DNA of 63,208 nt, taken from assembly GCA_964485695.1 (NCBI GenBank), contig CAZAKZ010000013.1:1-63208 (forward strand). The letters are read 5' to 3'. The stretch comes from CAZAKZ01 sp964485695. GTDB taxonomy: Bacteria; Planctomycetota; JAFGQW01. Below are positions 33,998-43,280 of this stretch, piece after piece (the first letter of the stretch is position 1; every line of letters begins with the position of its first letter). The notes under the pieces are model-generated. The model was not told where the DNA came from. It ran no database searches and saw nothing but the letters and a program-made list of their open reading frames with translations. The translations under genes were made by a program, and so were the position numbers.

Positions 33998-36464
33998 AGA
34001 AACTCCGGTCCGGACCTCCGGAGCCGGAAACACCGGAGACCTAACCGGAGACCTAGATGACGCTGAGGAGACCAACACCCGGCGTATCCTCCGGGAGTCC
34101 CTGGCCATCGTCATCTTCGCCCTCAGTATTTACCTGTTGCTGAGCCTGGCGGCCGGCAGGGACCTCTGCGGCCCCCTCGGTGGCAGCCTCCAGGCATTCT
34201 TCCGCTCCGCCTTCGGCATGCCCGCTTCGTACCTGCTGACGATCCTCCTGTTCACCCTCGGCGTCTTCAACCTGCTGAACATGCCCCTGCTCCTGAAACC
34301 GCTGAGCCTTCTGGGCCTGGCCGGGAGCGTGGGCGCTCTGGCCACCCTGGTCTCCATACCCGAGGTCCAGCACGGATCGAATGAAATCAGCGAGGCGGCC
34401 CTCCATCACGGCGGCTACCTGGGAGCCCACCTCGCCTGGTTCCTGGTGGACAACCTCCAGACTTTCGGTGCCACCCTCGTCACCCTCACCCTCGGCATCA
34501 TTGCCCTCATCTTCGCCACGGACCGGTGGATCCTCAAGGCGGGCTTCCACGGCACGACCGCCCTGTTCCGGTTCCTCTCCACGCCCGCGCCCCCGGTCCA
34601 GGACATGGACGACGAGGACGGGAAAGAAACCAAAGGCACCCGGAAAGCCCGACCCGAAAAATCCGCCACCCGGCCCCAGGCCGGGCCAGAAAGCCCGTCC
34701 GCCTCCCCTTCGACCGCCCGGATCCGCAAGGTGGGTGTGCTGAAAGCCAGCGATCTCCCGGTCCGAAAGACCGAGCCCATCTCGACTCCGCCCAGGCCCA
34801 TGCCCGGTTCCGAGTCCCCCACCCGTCCCAGGCCGATCATTCGCGGGACCCGCCACCCCCAGCCGGGCCCCATTGCCTCGGACGGGCTGATCAAACGGGC
34901 CACGACGGCAAAGAAAATGCCCGAAAAAACAAAACCGGCCTCCTGGAACACCTCCCCCATCCAGCCCCCCCAGTTCAAGCAGTTCGTCGGAATGCCCGCT
35001 GATTCCAAGTACGTCTTCCCCTCCCCGAACCTCCTCGACGACCCCAAGCGAGTGAACACCACCCGGGAAGAAGCCGCAATCCGGAAGCGAGCTGCCATCC
35101 TGGTCAAAGCCCTGAACAACTTCAGGATCTCCTGCGAAGTGGTGGAGATCGAGAGGGGACCGGTCATCACCCTCTACGAGCTCGCTCTGGCTCCGGGCAC
35201 CAAGGTGAAGCAGATCACCAACCTGAGCGACGATCTGGCCATGGCCCTGAAGGCGACCTCGGTGCGCATCGTGGCCCCGATCCCAGGCAAGTCCACCATG
35301 GGTGTGGAAGTCCCCAACTCCATCCGGGACGAGGTCCGCATCAAGGACCTGGTCCTGGCCCCTTCCTTCAACAAGACCCGGGCCGCACTGCCCTTGCTCC
35401 TGGGCAAGGACGGCAACGGCAATCCGCTGCTGGAGGACCTGACCCAGATGCCTCACCTCCTGGTGGCCGGCGCCACCGGTGCAGGCAAGAGCGTCTGCCT
35501 GAACACCATCATCATGAGCTTTCTCCTCACCCGCCGCCCCGAGGAACTCCAGCTCATCCTCATCGATCCCAAGATGGTGGAACTGAGCCAATTCCGGAAA
35601 ATACCCCACCTCATGACCCCGGTGGTGACGGACATGCGCAGGGCCCCCGGCATCCTGGAGTGGGCGGTGCAGCGCATGGACGAACGGTATGGCCTGCTCA
35701 ACGCCGCCCGGGTGCGCCACCTCATCGCCTACAACAAGCTCAAACCCGCGGACCGAACAGCGCGGATGAAGGAACACAGCCGGGATCCGGATTCGGCCCC
35801 CCCCTACCTGCCCTACATCGTCATTATCGTGGACGAGATGGCCGACCTGATGATGTCCAACTCCAAGGAGGCGGAGAACTTCATCACGCGGCTGGCCCAG
35901 AAATCCCGGGCCGTGGGCATCCATCTGGTCATGGCCACCCAGCGGCCCAGCGCCGACGTCATCACCGGCCTCATCAAGGCGAACATGCCCACCCGCATCG
36001 CCTTCAAGGTGTCCAGCAAGACCGATTCCCGTATCGTGGTGGACCAGAACGGGGCGGAAAAACTGCTGGGCATGGGAGATATGCTCTACCTGCCTCCTCG
36101 GTCGTCCAATCTCATGCGGTGCCAGGGCACCTATGTTTCAGACGAAGAAGTCCGGAGAGTGGTGGGCCACGTGATCGGGGTGGCCAAGCCCAAATTCGAC
36201 GAAGAACTGGGGGGTGTGGACCCCAAGGCCAGGAAGAAGAACTTCAGCGACGACTTGTACGACGAGGCCGTACGCACAGTGCTTGAAACCGGCCGGGGTT
36301 CCACCTCCCTGCTCCAGCGCAAGTTCCAGATCGGATATACCCGCGCCGCCCGGCTAGTGGACATGATGGCCCAGGACGGCATTGTCGGAAAGTACAAGGG
36401 CAGCCAGGCGCGCGAGGTGGTCATGAGCCTGGAGGAGTGGGAAAGCCGGCGGAAGCGCTCGTGA
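33960..36464 (+). CDS. ftsK: DNA translocase FtsK (SpoIIIE family)
   Basis: 834 aa. Hexameric DNA pump anchored at the septum, moving chromosome termini during division. A basic N-terminus is followed by four transmembrane segments (about 45-200), a Pro/Arg-rich linker (about 220-330), then alpha/beta motor domains with Walker A GATGAGKS (about 503) and Walker B YIVIIVDEMADLM (about 618). The C-terminal winged-helix gamma domain (about 764-827, STSLLQRKFQIGYTRAARLV) would read orientation sequences. GTG 33960 is chosen over ATG 33903 because GGGGAGGG lies 9 bases upstream; it sits inside the end of dut. Length is typical of the short FtsK/SpoIIIE class. Confidence 0.95.
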   Translation: MARPSKKKKSRDEETPVRTSGAGNTGDLTGDLDDAEETNTRRILRESLAIVIFALSIYLLLSLAAGRDLCGPLGGSLQAFFRSAFGMPASYLLTILLFTLGVFNLLNMPLLLKPLSLLGLAGSVGALATLVSIPEVQHGSNEISEAALHHGGYLGAHLAWFLVDNLQTFGATLVTLTLGIIALIFATDRWILKAGFHGTTALFRFLSTPAPPVQDMDDEDGKETKGTRKARPEKSATRPQAGPESPSASPSTARIRKVGVLKASDLPVRKTEPISTPPRPMPGSESPTRPRPIIRGTRHPQPGPIASDGLIKRATTAKKMPEKTKPASWNTSPIQPPQFKQFVGMPADSKYVFPSPNLLDDPKRVNTTREEAAIRKRAAILVKALNNFRISCEVVEIERGPVITLYELALAPGTKVKQITNLSDDLAMALKATSVRIVAPIPGKSTMGVEVPNSIRDEVRIKDLVLAPSFNKTRAALPLLLGKDGNGNPLLEDLTQMPHLLVAGATGAGKSVCLNTIIMSFLLTRRPEELQLILIDPKMVELSQFRKIPHLMTPVVTDMRRAPGILEWAVQRMDERYGLLNAARVRHLIAYNKLKPADRTARMKEHSRDPDSAPPYLPYIVIIVDEMADLMMSNSKEAENFITRLAQKSRAVGIHLVMATQRPSADVITGLIKANMPTRIAFKVSSKTDSRIVVDQNGAEKLLGMGDMLYLPPRSSNLMRCQGTYVSDEEVRRVVGHVIGVAKPKFDEELGGVDPKARKKNFSDDLYDEAVRTVLETGRGSTSLLQRKFQIGYTRAARLVDMMAQDGIVGKYKGSQAREVVMSLEEWESRRKRS

Positions 36465-36831
36465 CCGGCCGGTCCCCCCGCGGATCACGAACGTCAGTTT
36501 TTTCTCGTAAGCCCTAGGCCAGTGGCTATAATACGCTCTGGTTTGAATTCCGCACCTTCCATGAGTTCAGAGGCGAAGCCTGTCCGGGAGCCCGGTCGGG
36601 TTCGATCTGGGGTTCAAGCCGCCGGAACGGATGGAACGTGCGGTATGGCCCCTGTCGGGGGGTGGCGGGACCCGATGGACTCCTCGAGAGCCCAACGCCT
36701 CCGACATTGAAAGACTTCTGGGGTTCCGGCCGGCGGTTCCGGAGCCCTGATCGAGAATTCCATTCTGGACCTGTCCGGGCCCTACGCGCCCGGCCCGGGT
36801 ACGCGATGTCCTTCTGCGCTTGGAGCCACTC
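36465..36831. other. Intergenic leader before the FtsK-gamma-like gene
   Basis: 367 bases without a credible gene. A perfect TATAAT lies at 36527-36532 (weak -35), so about 290 bases of transcribed leader would precede the next start. The leader is GC-rich with many possible stems. I tested it by eye for SRP RNA, RNase P RNA, tmRNA and 6S RNA cores and found none convincing. Confidence 0.45.
36527..36532 (+). promoter_or_regulatory. Perfect -10 hexamer upstream of the FtsK-gamma-like gene
   Basis: TATAAT following GTGGC, 62 bases after the ftsK stop. No good -35 at 16-18 bases. It would separate this gene from the dut-ftsK transcript. Confidence 0.4.
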
Positions 36832-38847
36832 ATGGCAGAGTCTGCAAGAGACTACCCTCCCTACGATCGACGCTCCCTGAAGGGCCGGCTTCCCAACGCC
36901 ATCGAATGGACGGCCCTGGCACTCTTCGGAATCAGTGTTCTCATCCTCGTCAGTCTGCTGCTGGACCCACCCAGGGAGATGGAGGAGAGCGGCGGGTTCT
37001 TCCTGAGCCGCCTTCCATTCAGTTTTCTCGGCGCCGGCACCTATATCCTGGTGAGCCTGGTGGGATTCTGGTCCGCCATCATCTTCTTCAAGAACCGGAT
37101 CCAGAACCTGGCCCTGAAGGCCTTCGGCATCACCCTCATGGCCGTGTCGTTTTCCACCTTCCTGAGTCTCGTGATGAGCCATCCGGTCGCCGAGGCCTAT
37201 TACGGCGGGTACGCGGGTTTTGCCGTCAAGAGCGGACTCCAGGGGCTCTCGCTCATCCTGTCCGTTCCCCTCGTCACCCTCGTCTTCATCATTTCCACGA
37301 TCTTCGCCACGGACTGGTTCTTCTACGAGATCATCCGGGGAGATCCTCGAGGCACGACGAATCTGTCCGGTGCCATGACCCGGATCCTGCCGGGCGTCAC
37401 CCCGTCCGAGGAGACAGCTCTGGTCGAGGACCCGTATCAGGTGGGCCCAGAGCCCGGAGAGGGCTACTACCAGGACGGAGATGAGGAGGGATATGAGGAG
37501 AAAGAAAGAGTCGAGGGTGGTTCCCCGGCCGGGAAAGCAACAATCTCCGAGGCGCCCCCGTCTCGAGGGCCGAGGATCATGCGCCGCATCTACCCCAAGC
37601 TGGAAAACGTGCAGCCGGTGGCCACCCTGGAGGAGGCCGAAGAAGAAGACGACATCAATGCCGACATTAATGAAGACATTGAAGAAGCCCATGACGAGGA
37701 ATACGTAGAGGAGCACGAGGAAGCCGAAGAGCCGGCCGAGGAGACCGCGGCTGCGGCCCTCTATGAAGAAGTTGATGAAGAAGTTGATGAAGAGACCGAG
37801 GACGAGGTTGAAGAAGAAGCTGAAGAAGAAGCTGAAGAAGAAGTAGACGAAGAGGCTGAGGACGAGGTTGAAGAAGAAGCAGACGAAGAGATCGAGGACG
37901 AGGTAGAGGCCGAAGAGGACACGGAAGAAGACATCGAAGAGGAGGAGGAAGAAGAGGAAGAGGAAGAAGTCGTCGGTTTCAGGCTCTATTTCCCCGAAGC
38001 GGACGAGGAGGATGAGGAGGAGGAGGAAACCACCCAAGAAGACGAAGAGCGTGGCACGAGGATAGCGGCCTTCCTGGAAGAGGAGGAGGAAGAAGAAGAA
38101 GAAGAAGACGTTGAAGACGTAGAAGAAGATGAATACGAGGACGACGAGGAATACGAAGACGAGGACCAGGAACCTGAGTCGGAGACCGCCTTCGAGGAGG
38201 ATGAGGAAGAATTAGAAGAAGAGTCTCCTGCGCCTGTCCCACTTGAAACTGAGATCGTGACCGAAGAGGAGGAGGAGGAGTACGAGGTCATCGCCACCGA
38301 GGATCCGGAAGACGAGATCCTCACCGTGGATCTGGACGAAGAGGAGGAGGCAGAAGCGGCGGTCGGCAAGATGCTCCATGCGGATACGGTTCTCGGGGCA
38401 GGCCTCTCTCCCACCGCTCCCCTGGCAACGGAAAGCAACGCAGATCCCTTTGCCGACGCCCCGGTGAGGGGCGACCTCTTCGAGGACGCTCCGGCACCCG
38501 GAAAACCCCGCCGAAAGTCCAGACGCACGGCCGCCGAGGTGGACCTGGCCATGGATCAGCTGATGCCGACCCTGACCCGGATGAAGGACAAGATTTCGGA
38601 TCTCGAGGAGAGCGATGCCGCAAGCTCCAAGGCCCGGGACCGGATCTACCAGCAGGCCGTGGACACCATCTTCACGTCCCGGAAGGCCAGCGTGGGAGTC
38701 CTCCAGAAAAAGCTGAACCTCGGCATTCGAGAGGCCAACAGCCTCATCCAACGCATGGAGACCGAGGGGGTCATCGGCCCCCAGAAGGGCAAGCGCAAGA
38801 CCCGGGATATCCTGATTTCCAGGCGGGAGTTCGATGAAATCGGGTAG
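36832..38847 (+). CDS. FtsK-like membrane protein lacking the motor: four TM segments, acidic linker, gamma-type winged helix
   Basis: 671 aa. Four transmembrane helices (about 24-44, 66-86, 92-114, 140-165) resemble the FtsK N-terminal region, including ISTIFATDWFFYEI, which parallels LIFATDRWIL in the neighbouring FtsK. About 240 residues (269-509) are a nearly continuous Glu/Asp tract. The last 70 residues (600-668) are an FtsK gamma-like domain: YQQAVDTIFTSRKASVGVLQ, then KKLNLGIREANSLIQRME. No Walker motifs exist. ATG 36832 has GGAG at 6 bases; a TTG at 36820 is also in frame. It directly follows ftsK, suggesting a regulatory or loading partner in chromosome translocation, which is inference. 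The acidic linker resembles the one in PNPase in composition. Confidence 0.8.
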   Translation: MAESARDYPPYDRRSLKGRLPNAIEWTALALFGISVLILVSLLLDPPREMEESGGFFLSRLPFSFLGAGTYILVSLVGFWSAIIFFKNRIQNLALKAFGITLMAVSFSTFLSLVMSHPVAEAYYGGYAGFAVKSGLQGLSLILSVPLVTLVFIISTIFATDWFFYEIIRGDPRGTTNLSGAMTRILPGVTPSEETALVEDPYQVGPEPGEGYYQDGDEEGYEEKERVEGGSPAGKATISEAPPSRGPRIMRRIYPKLENVQPVATLEEAEEEDDINADINEDIEEAHDEEYVEEHEEAEEPAEETAAAALYEEVDEEVDEETEDEVEEEAEEEAEEEVDEEAEDEVEEEADEEIEDEVEAEEDTEEDIEEEEEEEEEEEVVGFRLYFPEADEEDEEEEETTQEDEERGTRIAAFLEEEEEEEEEEDVEDVEEDEYEDDEEYEDEDQEPESETAFEEDEEELEEESPAPVPLETEIVTEEEEEEYEVIATEDPEDEILTVDLDEEEEAEAAVGKMLHADTVLGAGLSPTAPLATESNADPFADAPVRGDLFEDAPAPGKPRRKSRRTAAEVDLAMDQLMPTLTRMKDKISDLEESDAASSKARDRIYQQAVDTIFTSRKASVGVLQKKLNLGIREANSLIQRMETEGVIGPQKGKRKTRDILISRREFDEIG

Positions 38848-38928
38848 CCGGAACCGGAGTCGAGTCTGGGTCGGGCGCCGGATGTCTTGTTGTGGGGAAG
38901 CCGAGAATCCCGGGATTTCAGGTGCATG

Positions 38929-40317
38929 ATGAAGGTGGCTTTGATCAGCCTGGGGTGTGCCAAGAACCTCGTGGACTCCGAGGGGCTTCTCGGCCGACTG
39001 GCCGATACCGGGGACATGGACCTCACGCAGGATCCCGAGGACGCGGATGGTGTGATCATCAACACCTGCGGCTTTCTCCAGGCCGCCCGGGAAGAGTCCG
39101 AGGACGTCACGGCCGAGATGGTCCGGCTGCTGAGGGGGGGGCGTCTCTCGTGGGTCGCCATGGCCGGTTGCCTCGTGGAACGGTACGGCCCCGAGCTGAG
39201 CAAGAAATTTCCCGACGTCACGTTCCTCGGGTTCAAGGATTACGAGAACGTCGAGACCCTGGTGCGCCGGGCCCGGGACGGCGACCTGAATCCGCCCCCG
39301 CCGCCCTCGAAGCGCCGCCCCAGAGAACACCAGGGCATTCACGGCTCCCGCCTGCTCCTCACCCAGCAGAGCTTCGCCTATCTGCGCATCTCCGAGGGCT
39401 GCAGCCTGCGGTGCAGCTTCTGCGTCATTCCCGACATCCGGGGGGAGTACCGGAGCCGCAACCCCGAGGACCTGGTGGCCGAAGCCGAGGCTCTGGCCCT
39501 CGCCGGCGTCAACGAGCTGGTCCTCGTCTCCCAGGACACCACCTACTTTGGCCACGACCAAAAGAATAACGAGTTCCTCCTGCCGCAACTCCTCGAACAA
39601 TTGAGACACGTGGAGGGCATCGAGTGGATCCGGCTGCACTACCTGAATCCGGCCTTCACCTCGGGCAGGCTCCTCCGGGCCATGGCGGAAATTCCCGAGG
39701 TGGTGCCCTACCTGGACATGCCCGTGCAGCACGCAGCCGACACTGTCCTCAGGCGCATGAAGCGCACGCCGGGCGTGGCCGGCATCCGCAAGGTGATCGA
39801 TGAGGCGAGGCAGAGAATCCCCGACCTCACCCTGCGCACCACGGTGATGGTCGGATTTCCCGGCGAGACCCGGGCGGAGTTCCAGGCGCTCCTGGATTTT
39901 CTCCAGGACGTGAGGTTCGACCGGCTGGGCTGCTTCACCTTTTCACCGGAACCGGGAACCCCGGCCGTGGAACTGCCCGATCCGGTGCCCGAGGACGTCA
40001 AGGAGGAGCGCCGCCACCGGGTCATGGAGCTCCAGGAGGGCCTGACCCGGTCCTCCCAGGACCGGAAGGTCGGCACGATCCAGGACATTATGGTTGACAT
40101 CACGGTGGACATCCCCGGCCTCGAGGTGCAAGATCTGGAAGGTCCTGATCCCGAGATGAAGATCCAGGGCGAAGGTCGCACCCCAGGTGACGCCCCCGAG
40201 GTCGACTGCAAGGTCTATCTCCAGGGCGAAGGCTGGGTTTGTGGCGGCCCGGTGCCCGCCCGGATCACGGCCCGGCAAGACTTTGACCTGATCGCCTGTC
40301 CTCTGGAAGAGCCATGA
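38929..40317 (+). CDS. rimO: Ribosomal protein S12 methylthiotransferase RimO
   Basis: 462 aa. Radical-SAM enzyme adding a methylthio group to an S12 aspartate. N-terminal UPF0004 domain with three cluster cysteines (SLGCAKNLVDSE, NTCGFL, AGCLVERY), the radical-SAM CxxxCxxC in EGCSLRCSFCVIPDIRG, and a C-terminal TRAM-like domain. SLGCAKNLVDSE and the CVIPDIRGEYRSR form favour RimO over MiaB. ATG 38929 gives the usual MKVALISLGC start with AGG 6 bases upstream; ATG 38926 is adjacent. It overlaps pgsA by 4 bases. Confidence 0.93.
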   Translation: MKVALISLGCAKNLVDSEGLLGRLADTGDMDLTQDPEDADGVIINTCGFLQAAREESEDVTAEMVRLLRGGRLSWVAMAGCLVERYGPELSKKFPDVTFLGFKDYENVETLVRRARDGDLNPPPPPSKRRPREHQGIHGSRLLLTQQSFAYLRISEGCSLRCSFCVIPDIRGEYRSRNPEDLVAEAEALALAGVNELVLVSQDTTYFGHDQKNNEFLLPQLLEQLRHVEGIEWIRLHYLNPAFTSGRLLRAMAEIPEVVPYLDMPVQHAADTVLRRMKRTPGVAGIRKVIDEARQRIPDLTLRTTVMVGFPGETRAEFQALLDFLQDVRFDRLGCFTFSPEPGTPAVELPDPVPEDVKEERRHRVMELQEGLTRSSQDRKVGTIQDIMVDITVDIPGLEVQDLEGPDPEMKIQGEGRTPGDAPEVDCKVYLQGEGWVCGGPVPARITARQDFDLIACPLEEP

Positions 40318-40982
40318 ACCTGCCCAATCGCCTGACCCTGAGCCGCCTGTTCGTGGCGCTCGGACTGTTCGTCATGCTGGAAATTATCCGCCAGGCCTCG
40401 ATACAGGGTAAGACTGACTCTGTGGAATATCTGGCTTACATCGGCTTCGTCCTCTTCCTCGTGGCCGCCCTGACCGACTTCCTGGACGGCTACCTGGCCC
40501 GACGCCGGAAGATCACCAGCGACTTCGGCCGCATTGCCGATCCCTTCGCCGACAAGGTGCTCATCTGCGGCTCCCTGGTCTTTCTCTCGGGCACCCACGG
40601 CGTGGATGACATCATCATGCCCTGGGTGGTGGTGGTGATCCTGGCGCGGGAGTTCCTGGTCTCGGGGCTGCGGGGCTTCATCGAATCCCGGGGTCTCTCC
40701 TTCGGGGCCAAGGCCGTGGGCAAGCTCAAGATGATCCTCCAGTCCTTCCTGGTGGGCGGGGCCCTCTTCGTCCTGGGCCCGGGCAAGAACGAGCCGCGCC
40801 TCAAGGACGTGGTGCTCCTGTTGATCATGATCGCCACGGTGGTCATCACCGTCTATTCCGGCTTTCTCTACGTCAAGGCCGCATTGAAGGTCCTGGCCCA
40901 GGGTGACGGAGAGGCCGCCGAGAAGACGCCCGATGAGGCCGAGACAGCCTCCCCCGAGGAAGGGCAGGAACCCCCCGAGTGA
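40314..40982 (+). CDS. pgsA: CDP-diacylglycerol-glycerol-3-phosphate 3-phosphatidyltransferase
   Basis: 222 aa. Makes phosphatidylglycerol phosphate from CDP-diacylglycerol in the inner membrane. The CDP-alcohol phosphatidyltransferase motif D-x2-D-G-x2-A-R-x8-G-x3-D-x3-D is complete in the segment from TDFLDGYLARRR to GRIADPFADK. The N-terminal MNLPNRLTLSRL is typical of PgsA. There are about five membrane helices and an acidic, disordered C-terminal tail of about 25 residues. Start and stop overlap rimO and pgpA, forming a tight three-gene unit with the next enzyme in the pathway. Confidence 0.94.
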   Translation: MNLPNRLTLSRLFVALGLFVMLEIIRQASIQGKTDSVEYLAYIGFVLFLVAALTDFLDGYLARRRKITSDFGRIADPFADKVLICGSLVFLSGTHGVDDIIMPWVVVVILAREFLVSGLRGFIESRGLSFGAKAVGKLKMILQSFLVGGALFVLGPGKNEPRLKDVVLLLIMIATVVITVYSGFLYVKAALKVLAQGDGEAAEKTPDEAETASPEEGQEPPE

Positions 40983-41452
40983 AGTCCCTGTATCACGTCC
41001 TCTCCACGTTCTTCTACCTCGGCCATGTACCCGTTGCCTCGGGCACCTGGGGAACCGCCGGGGCCATGGCCGGCGTGCTCCTCTATGCTCACCTAGGCCC
41101 GGCCTCCTGGCCCTATCTGCCCCTCTCCCTCGGCCTCGCCGGGGTCCTCTTCCTCATCGGGATTCCGGCCGCGACCTGGGCCGAGCGAGAATACCGCCGG
41201 AAGGATCCGCCGGAGTATGTCCTGGATGAAGTGATCGGCTACCTCATTGCCGTGGCCTGGATCACGCCTCCGTCCTGGGAAGCCGCTCTCATCGCCTTTT
41301 TTCTGTTCAGGGCAACGGATATAATCAAGGTCTACCCGGGCAACAAGGCCGAAAGTCTGCCGGGCGGGTACGGAATCATTCTCGACGACGTGGTTGCAGG
41401 GCTCTACGCGCTGATCCTCATGGTCCCCGTGAGAGTTTTCCTGTTCCCGTAG
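40979..41452 (+). CDS. pgpA: Phosphatidylglycerophosphatase A
   Basis: 157 aa. Removes phosphate from phosphatidylglycerol phosphate, the step after PgsA. Family motifs are LGHVPVASGTWGTAG at the N-terminus, the metal-binding VLDEVIGYLIA, FLFRATDIIKVYP and GGYGIILDDVVAGLYA. The start is GTG overlapping the pgsA stop. Four hydrophobic segments fit the membrane location. Confidence 0.95.
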   Translation: MKSLYHVLSTFFYLGHVPVASGTWGTAGAMAGVLLYAHLGPASWPYLPLSLGLAGVLFLIGIPAATWAEREYRRKDPPEYVLDEVIGYLIAVAWITPPSWEAALIAFFLFRATDIIKVYPGNKAESLPGGYGIILDDVVAGLYALILMVPVRVFLFP

Positions 41453-41482
41453 AACGGACGAAGACAGGGAGCCGAAATACCC

Positions 41483-43279
41483 ATGGCCAAACGCACCCAG
41501 AACCCCTCGAAACGACGCCCTCAGGCTTCGGGCGGCCGGAGACGGTTACGAGGCATGGGGATATCCTTCAAGCTCGCCCTGGCCTTCTCCCTGACCATCA
41601 CCGTGCTCATGGCGCTGGGCGGTTTCATTCTCTACAACCAGGCCGCAACCGCCCTTGACGAGGCCATTGACAGCTTCGGTGTGACCCAGGCCCGAACCCT
41701 GGCTCTCCAGGACATCGACGTGTGGCGCTACAAGTCCGGCACCTTCCAGGAACTCAAGGACGGCATCCGGAACGCCGTGCAGAACCATCCGACCTGGCTC
41801 CAGGCCGTGGCCGGGGTGGTGCCCCGGAGCGTGGTGACCCGGAACCTCGGTGAAATGCCGAGGCCGGATCCGGACCAGCTCAACCGCGAAAAGCGGGAAA
41901 TCCGCGCCCACGACCAGGATCGAGCCCGGGCCAATGCCCGCCGACTCGAGTTGATCACCTCCATCGTGGCGGGCAAGGAGAAGATCGACGTGGACGTGGT
42001 GGACGTGTTCATCTTCGACGCCAGCCGGCCCCGGAAGCTCCTGGTGAAGGCCAATCCCCGGAAAGCCCAGTTCCAGGCCAGGTCCTCGACCCGGAACTAC
42101 GTGGCCGTGGGACTCGACGGCACCGAGGTGGAAACCGCCACCGAAATCGAGAGCGGCACCATCATCCTGGGGAACCGCCGCATGCCCGGCCGGTCCTTTG
42201 AGCAGCCCATTTACAACGAGGCCGGACGAAAGGTCGGCACGGTCCAGCTCATCCTGAGCGAGGACCGCGTTGCGGCGCGGAAGCAGAAGCTGGCCGTGAG
42301 CTGCCTGGTCATCACCCTGGTCATGCTGGCCGCCGGCGTGGTGGTGAGCCTGGTGCTGGCCGGCATCCTTGCCACGCCGCTGCGGAAACTGGTGGACGCC
42401 GTGGACGCCGTGGCCAAGGGCAACCTGAGCCACCGCACCTACGGCCACACCCGGGACGAGATCGGACTCCTGGCCCTGTCCGTGGACACCATGATCCAGA
42501 CCCTGCGGGAAGCGGAGGAGGACCAGTCGATCCTGGCGGCCAGGGAGCGCGAGATGTCCCTGGTGGCCGACCTCAGGCGTAACCTCCTGCCCAACGAGGT
42601 CCCCTCGCTCAAGGGCTTCGAGCTGGAGGCGAGCTACCGGCCCACCACGCGGGTCGGGGGGAACTACTACGACTTCCTCCCCTTCCCGGACGGACGCCTC
42701 GGCGTGCTGGTGGCCGACACGGCGGGCGAGGGCGTCATCGCGGGATTCACCATGAACCTGTTCCGCGGCTTTGTCCACGCCGAGAAGGAATGGGTCAAGG
42801 ACCCGGTGGACATGCTGCGCCGCGTCAACCGCCACCTGAGTCGGGACATCAAGAAAGGCGTCTACGTAACGGCCTTTCTCATCGTGGTGGAACCGGGGAG
42901 CCACGAGCTGCACCTCGTGAACGCCGGCCATCTGCCCGTACTCAGGTGGATGAGCAAGGAGAAGAAGCTGCGCGTGGCCAGCACCGAAGGCATCGCCCTG
43001 GGTCTGGACAAGGGGCCCATCTTCGACGAGCGGCTGCAGACGAGCAAGATGACCCTGAACAAGGGAGATCGGGTGGTGATCTACACCGAGGGAGTGTTCA
43101 AGATCGAATCCGCGGACGAGGAAGAGCTGGGCGAGGTGGGTTTCAACAAGCTCGTCGCCAAGAACGCGCCCATGCACTCGGCGGCCTTCATGAATCTGGT
43201 GGAGCGGAGCATGGAGAAATACCGGGAAGGCGGCCCCGAGACCGACGACTACACCATCATCACCTTGAAGGCCATTTGA
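41483..43279 (+). CDS. Membrane HAMP protein with SpoIIE/RsbU-type PP2C phosphatase domain
   Basis: 598 aa. Basic N-terminus, transmembrane helix about 30-52, extracytoplasmic sensor about 55-270, second helix about 275-297, HAMP about 298-350, short coiled coil, then the SpoIIE domain (about 365-598). Such proteins dephosphorylate anti-anti-sigma factors in partner-switching. The first metal-binding motif reads VGGNYYDF instead of GGDYYD, so one metal ligand (Asp) is Asn; the second motif is LVADTAGEGV and the last TDDYTIITLK keeps Asp. Activity may therefore be reduced or altered. AGGGAG precedes the ATG. It is followed one base later by the MazG-like gene. No STAS or anti-sigma gene is nearby. 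Confidence 0.85.
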   Translation: MAKRTQNPSKRRPQASGGRRRLRGMGISFKLALAFSLTITVLMALGGFILYNQAATALDEAIDSFGVTQARTLALQDIDVWRYKSGTFQELKDGIRNAVQNHPTWLQAVAGVVPRSVVTRNLGEMPRPDPDQLNREKREIRAHDQDRARANARRLELITSIVAGKEKIDVDVVDVFIFDASRPRKLLVKANPRKAQFQARSSTRNYVAVGLDGTEVETATEIESGTIILGNRRMPGRSFEQPIYNEAGRKVGTVQLILSEDRVAARKQKLAVSCLVITLVMLAAGVVVSLVLAGILATPLRKLVDAVDAVAKGNLSHRTYGHTRDEIGLLALSVDTMIQTLREAEEDQSILAAREREMSLVADLRRNLLPNEVPSLKGFELEASYRPTTRVGGNYYDFLPFPDGRLGVLVADTAGEGVIAGFTMNLFRGFVHAEKEWVKDPVDMLRRVNRHLSRDIKKGVYVTAFLIVVEPGSHELHLVNAGHLPVLRWMSKEKKLRVASTEGIALGLDKGPIFDERLQTSKMTLNKGDRVVIYTEGVFKIESADEEELGEVGFNKLVAKNAPMHSAAFMNLVERSMEKYREGGPETDDYTIITLKAI

Positions 43280-43280
43280 C

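Noticed and set aside
36600..36625. T-loop-like GGGTTCGATC suggesting tRNA or tmRNA
   Set aside because: No acceptor stem, anticodon arm or CCA end can be folded around it.
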